Shown: one piece after another, positions 1 through 7,122 of the stretch
Layout: each line of letters begins with the position of its first letter
Position numbering within the stretch: the first letter of the stretch is position 1
Assembly: GCA_019246495.1 (NCBI GenBank)
Contig: JAFAQI010000375.1
Span: 1 to 10,813, forward strand
Direction of reading: 5' to 3'
Length of the DNA stretch: 10,813 nt
Source of the DNA: Frankiales bacterium
Lineage (GTDB): Bacteria > Actinomycetota > Actinomycetes > JAFAQI01
The notes under the pieces: generated by a model
Database searches by the model: none
The model's input: only the letters and a program-made list of their open reading frames with translations
What the model was told of the DNA's origin: nothing
Position numbers and translations under genes: made by a program

Positions 1-2679
1 GCAGCCATCGCGGCCGGGACGCGCATCGTCGTGCTGTCGGACCGCGACAGCGACTCGGAGCTCGCGCCGATACCGTCGCTGCTGCTGACCTCCGCGGTGC
101 ACCACCATCTGATCCGCGAGAAGTCCCGGACCACGGTCGGCCTCATCATCGAGACCGGCGACGTGCGCGAGGTGCACCACGTCGCGTTGCTCGTCGGCTA
201 CGGCGCGGCAGCCGTCAACCCCTACCTCGCTATGGAGACCGTTGAGGACCTCGTCCGCAGCGGCGTGATCGACCTGCCCGCGGACAAGGCGATCCGCAAC
301 TACATCAAGGCGCTCGGCAAGGGCGTGCTCAAGGTGATGTCGAAGATGGGCGTCTCGACCGTGGCTTCCTACACGGGCGCGCAGATCTTCGAGGCGATCG
401 GTCTCGCCCACGACCTTGTCGACGACTACTTCACCGGCACGACATCTCGGCTCGGCGGCGTCGGCCTCGACGTACTTGCCGAGGAAGTTGCGGCGCGGCA
501 CCGGCACGCCTACCCGCGCATTCCGCACAAGCACCGCCGGCTGGGGATCGGCGGCGAGTACCAGTGGCGCCGCGAGGGCGAGCTGCACCTGTTCAACCCG
601 CACACCGTGTTCAAGCTGCAGCACGCCACGCGTTCCGGACGGTACGACGTCTACAAGGACTACAGCCGCGCGGTCGACGCGCAGAGCGAACGCCTGATGA
701 CCCTGCGCGGTCTCTTCCGTCTCAAGGCGGGCGAGCGGCCGCCGGTGCCGATCGACGAGGTCGAGCCGGCGTCGGAGATCGTCCGGCGGTTCGCGACCGG
801 GGCGATGTCCTACGGGTCGATCAGCGCCGAGGCGCACGAGACGCTTGCGATCGCGATGAACCGGCTCGGTGGCAAGAGCAACACCGGTGAGGGCGGCGAG
901 GACACCGACCGGCTGCACGACCCCGAGCGACGCTCCGCCATCAAGCAGGTGGCGTCCGGCCGGTTCGGCGTGACGAGCGACTACCTGACCAACGCGGACG
1001 ACCTGCAGATCAAGATGGCGCAGGGCGCGAAGCCCGGCGAAGGCGGGCAGCTGCCGGGTCACAAGGTCTACCCGTGGATCGCGAAGACCCGTCACTCCAC
1101 GCCGGGCGTGGGGCTCATCTCGCCTCCGCCGCACCACGACATCTACTCGATCGAGGACCTCAAGCAGCTCATCCACGACCTGAAGAACGCCAACCCCTCG
1201 GCGCGCGTGCACGTGAAGCTCGTCGCCGAGGTTGGAGTCGGCACTGTCGCGGCTGGCGTCAGTAAGGCGCACGCCGACGTCGTACTGATCTCGGGGCACG
1301 ATGGCGGCACGGGCGCGTCACCGCTCACGTCGCTCAAGCACGCGGGTGCCCCGTGGGAGCTCGGCCTGGCCGAGACGCAGCAGACGCTCATGCTCAACGG
1401 TCTGCGCGACCGCATCGTCGTACAGGTCGACGGCCAGATGAAGACCGGTCGCGACGTCGTGATCGCGGCGCTGCTCGGCGCCGAAGAGTTCGGCTTCGCG
1501 ACTGCACCACTCGTCGTGTCGGGCTGCATCATGATGCGCGTCTGCCACCTCGACACGTGTCCGGTCGGGGTTGCGACGCAGAACCCGGAGCTGCGCAAGC
1601 GGTTCACCGGCAAGCCGGAGTTCGTGGTCAGCTTCTTCGAGTTCATCGCGGAGGAGGTGCGCGAGCATCTCGCGGCGCTCGGATTCCGGTCCATCGCGGA
1701 GGCCGTCGGCCACGCCGAGCTGCTCGACACGACCGACGCGGTGTCGCACTGGAAGGCGAGCGGGCTCGACCTGTCGCCGATCCTGCACGTGCCGGACGTC
1801 GAAGGTCCGCGGTTGTGCACTGCGAGCCAGGACCACGGTCTCGACAAGGCGCTGGACAACACGCTGATCCAGCTGTGCGAAGGCGCGCTCTCGAGCATGC
1901 AGGCAGTGACGCTGGAGCTGCCGATCCGCAACGTCAACCGCACGGTGGGCACGATGCTCGGGCACGAGGTCACCAAGCGCTGGGGTGACGAAGGGTTGCC
2001 CGACGACACGATCGACGTCACGTTCACCGGCTCCGCCGGCCAGTCGTTCGGTGCGTTCGTTCCCCGCGGCATCACGCTACGGCTGGTCGGCGACGCCAAC
2101 GACTACGTCGGCAAGGGCTTGTCCGGCGGGCGGCTCGTGCTGCGGCCGGCGGCGGATGCACCGTTCCGCGCCGAGGACAACATCATCGCCGGCAACGTCA
2201 TCCTCTACGGCGCCACCGGCGGTGAGCTGTTCGTCCGCGGCGTCGTCGGTGAGCGCTTCTGCGTCCGCAACTCAGGCGCTACGGCTGTTGTCGAGGGCGT
2301 GGGGGACCACGCCTGCGAGTACATGACCGGCGGCCGCGTCGTGATCCTCGGCCCGACCGGCCGCAACGTTGCCGCCGGCATGAGCGGTGGCGTCGCCTAC
2401 GTGTTCGACCTCGCCGAGCAACGGGTCAACGGCGAGATGGTCGACGTCGAGCCGTTGGACGACGACGACCGGGAGTTCCTGCACGACGTGGTGACAAGAC
2501 ATGCGGGGGAGACGGCGTCGACGGTCGCGACCGCTCTGCTGGCCGACTGGGCGATGGCGGTGGAACGGTTCACCAAGATCATGCCGCGCGACTACAAGCG
2601 GGTGCTCGAAGCGGCGCGCGCGGCTGAGTCGCAGGGCATCGACGTCGACACCGCGGTGATGGCGGCGGCTCATGGCTGA
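1..2679 (+). CDS. gltB: Glutamate synthase (NADPH) large (alpha) subunit, C-terminal 892 residues, 5' end outside window
   Basis: The large subunit of glutamate synthase makes glutamate from glutamine-derived ammonia and 2-oxoglutarate, using electrons passed from GltD. The reading frame is open from base 1, so the gene is cut by the window edge. The family is about 1500 residues, so the N-terminal glutaminase domain and part of the central domain are missing. Counting from the codon at base 1, the FMN/2-oxoglutarate synthase domain is seen at about residues 265-520, with GAMSYGSIS near 268, [12 protein letters not shown] near 345 and [13 protein letters not shown] near 430. A 3Fe-4S ligand set C-x5-C-x4-C is at Cys509, Cys515 and Cys520 (codons at 1525, 1543, 1558). 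The C-terminal Gly-rich beta-helix (GXGXG) domain spans about 670-805, with repeats such as [11 protein letters not shown] and [11 protein letters not shown]. The stop overlaps the gltD start by 8 nt, which suggests coupled translation. No lesion is seen in the visible part. Confidence 0.97.
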   Translation, partial: AAIAAGTRIVVLSDRDSDSELAPIPSLLLTSAVHHHLIREKSRTTVGLIIETGDVREVHHVALLVGYGAAAVNPYLAMETVEDLVRSGVIDLPADKAIRNYIKALGKGVLKVMSKMGVSTVASYTGAQIFEAIGLAHDLVDDYFTGTTSRLGGVGLDVLAEEVAARHRHAYPRIPHKHRRLGIGGEYQWRREGELHLFNPHTVFKLQHATRSGRYDVYKDYSRAVDAQSERLMTLRGLFRLKAGERPPVPIDEVEPASEIVRRFATGAMSYGSISAEAHETLAIAMNRLGGKSNTGEGGEDTDRLHDPERRSAIKQVASGRFGVTSDYLTNADDLQIKMAQGAKPGEGGQLPGHKVYPWIAKTRHSTPGVGLISPPPHHDIYSIEDLKQLIHDLKNANPSARVHVKLVAEVGVGTVAAGVSKAHADVVLISGHDGGTGASPLTSLKHAGAPWELGLAETQQTLMLNGLRDRIVVQVDGQMKTGRDVVIAALLGAEEFGFATAPLVVSGCIMMRVCHLDTCPVGVATQNPELRKRFTGKPEFVVSFFEFIAEEVREHLAALGFRSIAEAVGHAELLDTTDAVSHWKASGLDLSPILHVPDVEGPRLCTASQDHGLDKALDNTLIQLCEGALSSMQAVTLELPIRNVNRTVGTMLGHEVTKRWGDEGLPDDTIDVTFTGSAGQSFGAFVPRGITLRLVGDANDYVGKGLSGGRLVLRPAADAPFRAEDNIIAGNVILYGATGGELFVRGVVGERFCVRNSGATAVVEGVGDHACEYMTGGRVVILGPTGRNVAAGMSGGVAYVFDLAEQRVNGEMVDVEPLDDDDREFLHDVVTRHAGETASTVATALLADWAMAVERFTKIMPRDYKRVLEAARAAESQGIDVDTAVMAAAHG

Positions 2680-4129
2680 CCCCCGCGGGTTCCTGACCAC
2701 ACCGCGCGAGACTCCGACGCGGCGCCCAGTCGACGTACGCATCCTCGACTGGCACGAGGTCTACGAGGACTTCGCGCACGACCGGCTGCAGAAGCAGGCG
2801 GGTCGCTGCATGGACTGCGGCATCGCGTTCTGCCACCAGGGCTGCCCGCTCGGCAACCTCATCCCCGAGTGGAACGATCTCGTCTGGCGCGACGACTGGC
2901 GGGAAGCGATCGAGCGCCTGCACGCGACGAACAACTTTCCGGAGTTCACCGGGCGGCTATGCCCGGCGCCGTGTGAGACCGCCTGCGTCCTCGGCATCAA
3001 CCAGGACCCGGTCACGATCAAGCAGGTCGAGGTCGAGATCGTCGACCGCGCCTGGGACGAGGGCTGGATCACGCCGCAGGTGCCGGAACGGCTGTCGGGC
3101 AAGACCGTCGCCGTAGTCGGCTCCGGACCCGCGGGGCTCGCGGCGGCGCAGCAGCTGACTCGTGCCGGGCACACGGTCGCGGTGTTCGAGCGCGCCGACC
3201 GCATCGGCGGCCTGCTGCGCTACGGCATCCCCGAGTTCAAGATGGAGAAGCGCCACCTCGACCTGCGGCTCCAGCAGATGCGCGACGAGGGCACCCGCTT
3301 CCGCCCGGGTGTCAACGTGGGCGTGGACATCACGGCCGAGCAGCTGCGCAAGCGCTACGACGTCGTCGTACTCGCGGGTGGGGCGACGGCGCCGCGCGAC
3401 CTGCCGGTGCCGGGACGCGAGCTGGCCGGCATTCACCCGGCGATGGACTATCTGCCGTGGTCCAACCGGGTGCAGGAAGGCGACCCGGTCGTGGACGAGA
3501 CCGGCGAGCCGCCGATCACCGCCAAGGGCAAGGACGTGGTGATCATCGGCGGCGGCGACACGGGTGCCGACTGCCTGGGTACGGCGATCCGCCAGGGTGC
3601 GCGTTCAGTGACGCAGCTGGAGATCCTTGCGCGGCCGCCGGACGCCCGCAGCGACGTGATGCCGTGGCCGACGTATCCGATGATCTTCCGCATCTCGAGC
3701 GCGCACGAAGAGGGCGGCGACCGCGTCTTCGCGGTTGGCACGCAGCGCTTCGAAGACGACGGTTCGGGCAACGTCCGCGCACTCGTCATCGCGGAGGTGG
3801 ACGAGAAGTTCCAGCCCGTGCCGGGCACCGAGCGCGAGCTGCCGGCTCAGCTCGTGCTGCTGGCGATGGGTTTCGTCGGGCCGGAGCGCGGGCCGCTCCT
3901 CGACGGTCTCGGCGTGGAGCTTGACCAGCGCGGCAACGTGGCCCGCGGCGAGGACTGGGCCACCTCCGTGCCGGGAGTCTTCGCCTGCGGCGACATGGGT
4001 CGCGGGCAGTCGCTGATCGTCTGGGCGATTGCCGAGGGACGCGCGTGTGCGTCGGCGGTTGACCGCTATCTGATGGGCGACACGCAGCTGCCCACGCCCA
4101 TCCAGCCGACCGACCGCCCCATCGCCTGA
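2672..4129 (+). CDS. gltD: Glutamate synthase (NADPH) small (beta) subunit
   Basis: GltD takes electrons from NADPH through FAD and 4Fe-4S clusters and delivers them to GltB. The 485 residues fit the family. The N-terminal cluster domain shows Cys46, Cys49, Cys54, Cys58 ([17 protein letters not shown]) and then Cys97, Cys101, Cys105 (CPAPCETAC). The FAD dinucleotide fold has GSGPAG at 150-155, followed by [19 protein letters not shown]. The NADPH fold has GGGDTGADC at 293-301. The C-terminal FAD segment is [26 protein letters not shown], ending near residue 462 (split here as [10 protein letters not shown] and [11 protein letters not shown]). The ATG at 2672 lies inside the last codons of gltB, preceded by a G-rich GGCGG stretch, and gives the N-terminus expected for the family. 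The two genes are clearly one operon. All expected cofactor residues appear present. Only 37 nt separate its stop from the convergent gene, and no strong terminator is visible there. Confidence 0.97.
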   Translation: MADPRGFLTTPRETPTRRPVDVRILDWHEVYEDFAHDRLQKQAGRCMDCGIAFCHQGCPLGNLIPEWNDLVWRDDWREAIERLHATNNFPEFTGRLCPAPCETACVLGINQDPVTIKQVEVEIVDRAWDEGWITPQVPERLSGKTVAVVGSGPAGLAAAQQLTRAGHTVAVFERADRIGGLLRYGIPEFKMEKRHLDLRLQQMRDEGTRFRPGVNVGVDITAEQLRKRYDVVVLAGGATAPRDLPVPGRELAGIHPAMDYLPWSNRVQEGDPVVDETGEPPITAKGKDVVIIGGGDTGADCLGTAIRQGARSVTQLEILARPPDARSDVMPWPTYPMIFRISSAHEEGGDRVFAVGTQRFEDDGSGNVRALVIAEVDEKFQPVPGTERELPAQLVLLAMGFVGPERGPLLDGLGVELDQRGNVARGEDWATSVPGVFACGDMGRGQSLIVWAIAEGRACASAVDRYLMGDTQLPTPIQPTDRPIA

Positions 4130-4166
4130 GGGCCGGTACGACGGTCGCCGCTGCTGCTGTCGGTGG

Positions 4167-4925
4167 TCAGTACTTTGGACCGACGAAATCGTCGAGAGCT
4201 GCTACCGAATCCCGGCGGGCGACCGAGATCGAGTTCCAGCGGTTCTGCTTCCACGCGATGCCCAACAGGTCGAGCGCATCGGTGAAGATGCCGCGGATGT
4301 CGTCGGAGACGTTGCTGAAGAAGTACCGCGGATAGGTGTAGCGCTTCACCGTGCCGCCGACGCGGCGCTCGGTCCAGTTCGTGATGCGGCATCCGTCGGA
4401 GTGGATGAGCCCGCGGATCAACGGCCGAGGATCCGTCGCCACGAGGTCCCGTTGCCACTCCGCAAGCTCGATCTTTCGGGTGTGCTTCATCCCTGGCCCG
4501 TGCTGTGGGAACAGACAGAGCCAATGCCGGGAGGTGGACTCGACCGTGACACACGCCGCGTCAGCGCGTGATCGATAGCAGACCGACGCCCCTAGCGTCG
4601 CGCGAAGGGACCATTCGACTTCGGCCATCACCCCGACGTAGTCGGTGCAACAGCAGATGCCCAACGAATGGCTCCTGCCGTTGCGCCGGATGTGCCCGTC
4701 GCCGAGATACTGCCCGAGCAAGTAGACGTATGCCTCGACGTCCGGCGGTGGGATGTCGTCGCAGCGAAAGCAGCGGATGGTGTCGGACCGGTGCCGCGGC
4801 TGGAGTCGCTGTTGCCAGCGATAGGTGCTGTTGTAGCCCACGCCCAGCATGCGACAAACGTCGCGCCGGCTGAGTCCGGCATCGAGCAGATCAAGTGCGG
4901 TCTGGCGGGTCGATACAGGGTGCAT
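4167..4925 (-). CDS. HTH + LAGLIDADG homing-endonuclease-like protein, free-standing
   Basis: The protein has 252 residues. Residues 8-40 look like a helix-turn-helix of the Hin/Mor recombinase or transposase type (ALDLLDAGLSRRDVCRMLGV, then TYRWQQRL). A CFRC pair (Cys52, Cys55) follows. Two LAGLIDADG-type helices are seen: YLLGQYLGDGHI (68-79, acidic Asp76) and LIRGLIHSDGCRI (169-181, acidic Asp177), about 100 residues apart as in single-chain enzymes. Between them lies HWLCLFPQHGPGMKH, and the C-terminus is SVARRDSVAALDDFVGPKY. I recall similar HTH-LAGLIDADG proteins, with the FPQHGPG and RGLIHSDGCR blocks, as common in Actinobacteria, variously annotated as homing endonuclease or regulator. 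The gene is not inside an intron or intein. It converges on gltD and lies 41 nt downstream of tRNA-Leu on the same strand. GC is about 64% in 240 hand-counted bases, below its neighbours. The start is uncertain: a GGGGA directly abuts the ATG, and the frame is open upstream. Whether it cuts DNA, regulates, or does neither cannot be told from sequence. Confidence 0.85.
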   Translation of the reverse strand: MHPVSTRQTALDLLDAGLSRRDVCRMLGVGYNSTYRWQQRLQPRHRSDTIRCFRCDDIPPPDVEAYVYLLGQYLGDGHIRRNGRSHSLGICCCTDYVGVMAEVEWSLRATLGASVCYRSRADAACVTVESTSRHWLCLFPQHGPGMKHTRKIELAEWQRDLVATDPRPLIRGLIHSDGCRITNWTERRVGGTVKRYTYPRYFFSNVSDDIRGIFTDALDLLGIAWKQNRWNSISVARRDSVAALDDFVGPKY

Positions 4926-4966
4926 TCCCCATCGTTGCGCCGAGGTCCGACAGTTTCCGTCGACAG

Positions 4967-5049
4967 TGCCGGGAGCGGGATTCGAACCCGCACGCCCTTT
5001 CGGACGGCGCCTTTTGAGAGCGCTATGTCTACCGTTCCATCATCCCGGC
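4967..5049 (-). tRNA. tRNA-Leu, anticodon CAA
   Basis: Read on the minus strand, the acceptor stem GCCGGGA pairs with TCCCGGC and is followed by discriminator A; CCA is not encoded. The D arm closes with ATG/CAT. The anticodon stem GCGCT/GGCGC encloses the loop CTCAAAA, which places anticodon CAA at 5014-5016 and decodes UUG. A long type II variable arm CGTCC-GAAA-GGGCG is characteristic of Leu tRNA in bacteria. The T arm is GCGGG-TTCGAAT-CCCGC. The molecule is 83 nt, continuous and without an intron. All helices can be drawn, so it appears functional. Confidence 0.97.
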
Positions 5050-5065
5050 CCCTTGCTGACACCTC

Positions 5066-5071
5066 AAAGTA
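5066..5071 (-). promoter_or_regulatory. Candidate -10 box for tRNA-Leu
   Basis: On the minus strand the hexamer TACTTT fits the actinobacterial TANNNT -10 pattern. Its 3' end lies 16 nt before the mature tRNA 5' end, so transcription would begin about 10 nt upstream of the tRNA, a usual distance. No convincing -35 element is seen 16-19 nt upstream. No T-run terminator lies between the tRNA and the downstream HTH-LAGLIDADG gene, so read-through into that gene is possible. Confidence 0.5.
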
Positions 5072-5081
5072 GCCGAACCAA

Positions 5082-5107
5082 CTGACAAGTGGCCGGATCG
5101 CTACCCT
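5082..5107 (+). promoter_or_regulatory. Candidate pdtaR promoter giving a leaderless transcript
   Basis: The hexamer TACCCT at 5102-5107 fits the TANNNT -10 pattern. It ends 7 nt before the GTG at 5115, so the predicted transcription start falls on or one base before the start codon. No Shine-Dalgarno sequence precedes the GTG. CTGACA at 5082-5087 resembles a -35 hexamer, but the spacer is only 14 nt, so that half is weak. Leaderless mRNAs are common in Actinobacteria, which makes this arrangement credible. Confidence 0.55.
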
Positions 5108-5114
5108 CTGCTGC

Positions 5115-5702
5115 GTGACGACGCAACGGCGCGTCCTCGTCGCGGAGGACGAGGCACTCATCCGCCTCGACCTCAAGGAGATGCTCGAGGAAGAGGGCTA
5201 CGAGGTCGTCGGCGAAGCCGGTGACGGTGAGCAGGCCGTCAAGCTCGCCGAGGAGCTGCGACCCGATCTCGTGATCCTCGACGTCAAGATGCCGGTGCTC
5301 GACGGCATCTCCGCGGCCGAGCGGATCGTCGGTCAGCGCATCGCTCCGGTCGTCATGCTCACGGCCTTCTCACAGCGGGAGCTCGTCGAGCGCGCGGTCG
5401 ACGCCGGCGCCATGGCCTACCTCGTCAAGCCGTTCGCCAAGAGCGACCTGCTGCCCACCATCGAGGTCGCCGTCAGCCGCCACGCGCAGATCACGGCCCT
5501 CGAGGCCGAGGTGGGCGACCTGCAGGACCGCCTGGAGACCCGCAAGGTGGTCGACCGCGCCAAGAGCCGGCTCCAGGCCGACCGCGGGATGTCGGAACCC
5601 GACGCGTTTCGGTGGATCCAGAAGACGTCGATGGACCGCCGTACGTCGATGCGGGCGGTCGCGGAGGGCGTCATTGCGGGGACGGACGCCCCCGATGGGT
5701 GA
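5115..5702 (+). CDS. pdtaR: ANTAR-domain response regulator, PdtaR-like
   Basis: This 195-residue cytoplasmic protein joins a receiver domain to an RNA-binding ANTAR domain. Such proteins, when phosphorylated by a sensor kinase (PdtaS in mycobacteria), bind paired hairpins in mRNA and act at the level of antitermination or translation. The receiver (about 5-120) shows the acidic pair Glu11-Asp12, phospho-acceptor Asp56 in LVILDVKMP, Thr83 in MLTAFSQREL, Tyr102 and Lys105 in AYLVKPF. A short coiled linker (about 127-142) leads to the ANTAR domain (about 140-188), with EPDAFRWIQKTSMDRR highly typical. From memory it matches Mycobacterium tuberculosis Rv1626 almost throughout, with a shorter N-terminus. 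Residues 148-153 read RAKSRL, where an aliphatic residue is usual in place of Arg152. The GTG start matches the family and the candidate leaderless promoter. No kinase gene is nearby, as expected for PdtaR. The liv operon follows after 144 nt on the same strand. Confidence 0.94.
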   Translation: MTTQRRVLVAEDEALIRLDLKEMLEEEGYEVVGEAGDGEQAVKLAEELRPDLVILDVKMPVLDGISAAERIVGQRIAPVVMLTAFSQRELVERAVDAGAMAYLVKPFAKSDLLPTIEVAVSRHAQITALEAEVGDLQDRLETRKVVDRAKSRLQADRGMSEPDAFRWIQKTSMDRRTSMRAVAEGVIAGTDAPDG

Positions 5703-5846
5703 CAAATCCGGATCGAATGCAGATCACGACACGAGCACGGTGGTTCTCCTTTACCGGCTTGACGCGCTAGGTTTCCCTCGCCCACGTCTAGATCGCTCGA
5801 GCAGTCGGCCTCTTCGTCGGCGGCATTGAGCAGAGAGGACACATGC
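5703..5846 (+). other. Intergenic region upstream of the liv operon
   Basis: This 144-nt gap between pdtaR and the binding-protein gene is the only place for an operon-specific promoter or leader. TTGACG at 5759-5764 resembles a -35 element, but the nearest suitable -10 candidates (TAGGTT at 5768-5773 and TCTAGAT at 5787-5793) are at wrong spacings. Short palindromes ATCCGGAT (5706-5713) and GCTCGAGC (5795-5802) are present. No T-run terminator for pdtaR is visible, so pdtaR may be transcribed into liv. I found no convincing pair of six-base-loop hairpins of the ANTAR target type. Confidence 0.4.
5833..5839 (+). promoter_or_regulatory. Ribosome binding site that sets the livK start
   Basis: GAGAGGA lies 7 nt before the ATG at 5847. 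An in-frame TTG at 5826 lies upstream of this site and would add seven residues before the signal peptide, so the ATG is the better start. Confidence 0.8.
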
Positions 5847-7061
5847 ATGGACCGCAAGTTCATCGTCCGTGCCGCGCTCCCCATCGCGCTCGGTGCGGTC
5901 GCCCTCACCGCCTGCAGCGGCAGTAGCGGAAGCGGCAGCACTGGCAACAATGGTGGTGGCGGCAAGAAGACCTACACCATCGGCTTCCAGGGCCCGCTGT
6001 CCGGCGGCAACGCCGCGCTCGGCATCAACGAGAAGGACGGCGCGCAGCTCGCCATCGACCAGGCCAACGCGAAGGGCGACCTGCCGTTCAAGCTGCAGCT
6101 CAAGCCCGCCGACGACCAGGGCAGCGCCGATGGCAGCCCGCCGGCCGCTCGTAGCCTCATCGGCGACTCCAACGTCATTGCCGTCGTCGGCCCGTCGTTC
6201 TCCGGCGCCAGCGACGCTGCGGGCAAGCTTTACAGCCAGGCGAACCTGCTGATGGTGACGCCCTCCGCAACACTGCCGGACCTCGTCAACCACGGGTTCA
6301 CGACCTTCTACCGAGCCGTGGCCGACGACTTCGCGCAGGGCCCGCCGGACGCCGACTACCTCATCAAGAAGGCCGGCGCCAAGAAGGTCTTCCTGATCGA
6401 CGACACCACTGACTACGGCAAGGGCCTCGCGAGTGCGTTCAAGGGCGAGCTCTCAAAGGCTGGCGGAAAGCTGGCCGGGAGCGACTCTGCTCCGCAGACC
6501 TCGACCTGCATCCCGGGTGCGACCGGCAGCACGTCGCAGTACCCGTCCGAGGCGAGCAAGGTGAAGAGCTCCGGTGCGGACTCGGTCTTCTACGCCGGCT
6601 ACTACTGCGACTTCGCGCTCCTGGCGAAGGCTCTTCGCAACGCCGGCTTCAAGGGCCAGCTCATGTCGGGCGACGGCTCGGACGACAGCAAGTACGTCCA
6701 GGGCGCCGGCGCGGCCAACGCCAACGGCACGCTGCTGTCGTGCCAGTGCAGCGACATCGCGTCCAACCCGAACGGCGCGTCGTTCATCAGCGCCTACAAG
6801 TCGGCCTTCCACGTCGACCCGGGTGCCTACTCGGCAGAGTCCTTCGACGTGACCAACGCGGTCATCTCGGTGCTCAAGGGCCTGGGGAGTAACCCGACCC
6901 GGCAGGCCGTGGTCAGCGCGTTCGCGAGCGTGAACTACCAGGGTCTGACCAAGGCGATCACCTTCGGCTCGGATCACAACCTCAAGGTCCAGACGGCGTT
7001 CCTCTACAAGGTCGTCAACGGCAAGATCACCTACGTCGGCGACCTGTCGAAGCTGGTCTGA
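5847..7061 (+). CDS. livK: Branched-chain amino acid-type ABC transporter substrate-binding lipoprotein
   Basis: This is the extracytoplasmic receptor of a HAAT-family importer, which captures an amino acid or similar small molecule and delivers it to the LivHM channel. The 404-residue protein starts with MDRKFIVRAALPIALGAV, a positively charged signal peptide with a hydrophobic core. A lipobox LTAC follows with Cys23 as the lipidation site, and then a Ser/Gly-rich tether to about residue 40. The mature part is a type I periplasmic-binding fold of the leucine-binding kind: YTIGFQGPLSGGNAALG (43-59), AVVGPSFSGASDAAG (112-126), LMVTPSATLPDL (135-146), and FLIDDTTDYGKGLASAF (182-198). Cysteines in the middle region (for example in TSTCIPG, GYYCDF and LSCQCSD) could form disulfides outside the membrane. 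A strong RBS supports the ATG. A large hairpin follows the stop. The actual ligand cannot be assigned; branched-chain amino acids are the default guess. Confidence 0.95.
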   Translation: MDRKFIVRAALPIALGAVALTACSGSSGSGSTGNNGGGGKKTYTIGFQGPLSGGNAALGINEKDGAQLAIDQANAKGDLPFKLQLKPADDQGSADGSPPAARSLIGDSNVIAVVGPSFSGASDAAGKLYSQANLLMVTPSATLPDLVNHGFTTFYRAVADDFAQGPPDADYLIKKAGAKKVFLIDDTTDYGKGLASAFKGELSKAGGKLAGSDSAPQTSTCIPGATGSTSQYPSEASKVKSSGADSVFYAGYYCDFALLAKALRNAGFKGQLMSGDGSDDSKYVQGAGAANANGTLLSCQCSDIASNPNGASFISAYKSAFHVDPGAYSAESFDVTNAVISVLKGLGSNPTRQAVVSAFASVNYQGLTKAITFGSDHNLKVQTAFLYKVVNGKITYVGDLSKLV

Positions 7062-7069
7062 CATCTGAC

Positions 7070-7107
7070 CGCCGTGGGGTGACCGGGCCACCGGTCACCC
7101 CGCGGCG
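7070..7107 (+). terminator. 17-bp stem-loop between livK and livH, probable mRNA stabiliser or attenuator
   Basis: GGGGTGACCGG (7076-7086) pairs perfectly with CCGGTCACCCC (7091-7101) around a GCCA loop. The stem extends outward with CGCCGT/GCGGCG (7070-7075 with 7102-7107, one G-U pair), giving 17 pairs. It starts 8 nt after the livK stop and ends 15 nt before the livH ATG. No T-run follows, so it is not a classical intrinsic terminator. In binding-protein-dependent transport operons such hairpins commonly protect the 3' end of the binding-protein mRNA or cause partial termination, so that receptor exceeds permease. Confidence 0.8.
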
Positions 7108-7122
7108 CGACAGGGGCCACCC

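Noticed and set aside
31..33. GTG at 31 as the start of gltB
   Set aside because: The frame is open to base 1 with family-like sequence ([16 protein letters not shown]), and the protein would lack most of its length.
1143..2099. 318-codon minus-strand frame opposite gltB
   Set aside because: Ser/Thr/Pro-rich low-complexity translation with no domain; the opposite strand is unmistakable GltB, including the 3Fe-4S cysteines.
4967..5049. tRNA-Leu interrupted by an intron carrying the LAGLIDADG gene
   Set aside because: All tRNA stems and the anticodon loop are continuous and the endonuclease-like gene lies outside, so there is no intron.
4628..5176. 182-codon minus-strand frame running through tRNA-Leu
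   Set aside because: It crosses a perfect tRNA gene and the start of pdtaR, and overlaps the LAGLIDADG gene in another frame.
5826..5828. TTG at 5826 as the start of the binding-protein gene
   Set aside because: It lies upstream of the good ribosome binding site GAGAGGA and adds charged residues before a normal signal peptide; the ATG at 5847 fits better.
5703..5846. ANTAR-target twin hairpins or a riboswitch before livK
   Set aside because: Only short weak pairings were found (for example GATC around a 7-base loop at 5711-5725), with no tandem six-base loops and no recognised riboswitch core.
7070..7107. Classical intrinsic terminator ending the livK transcript
   Set aside because: No T-run follows the stem and livH begins 15 nt later, so a stabiliser or partial attenuator is more likely.
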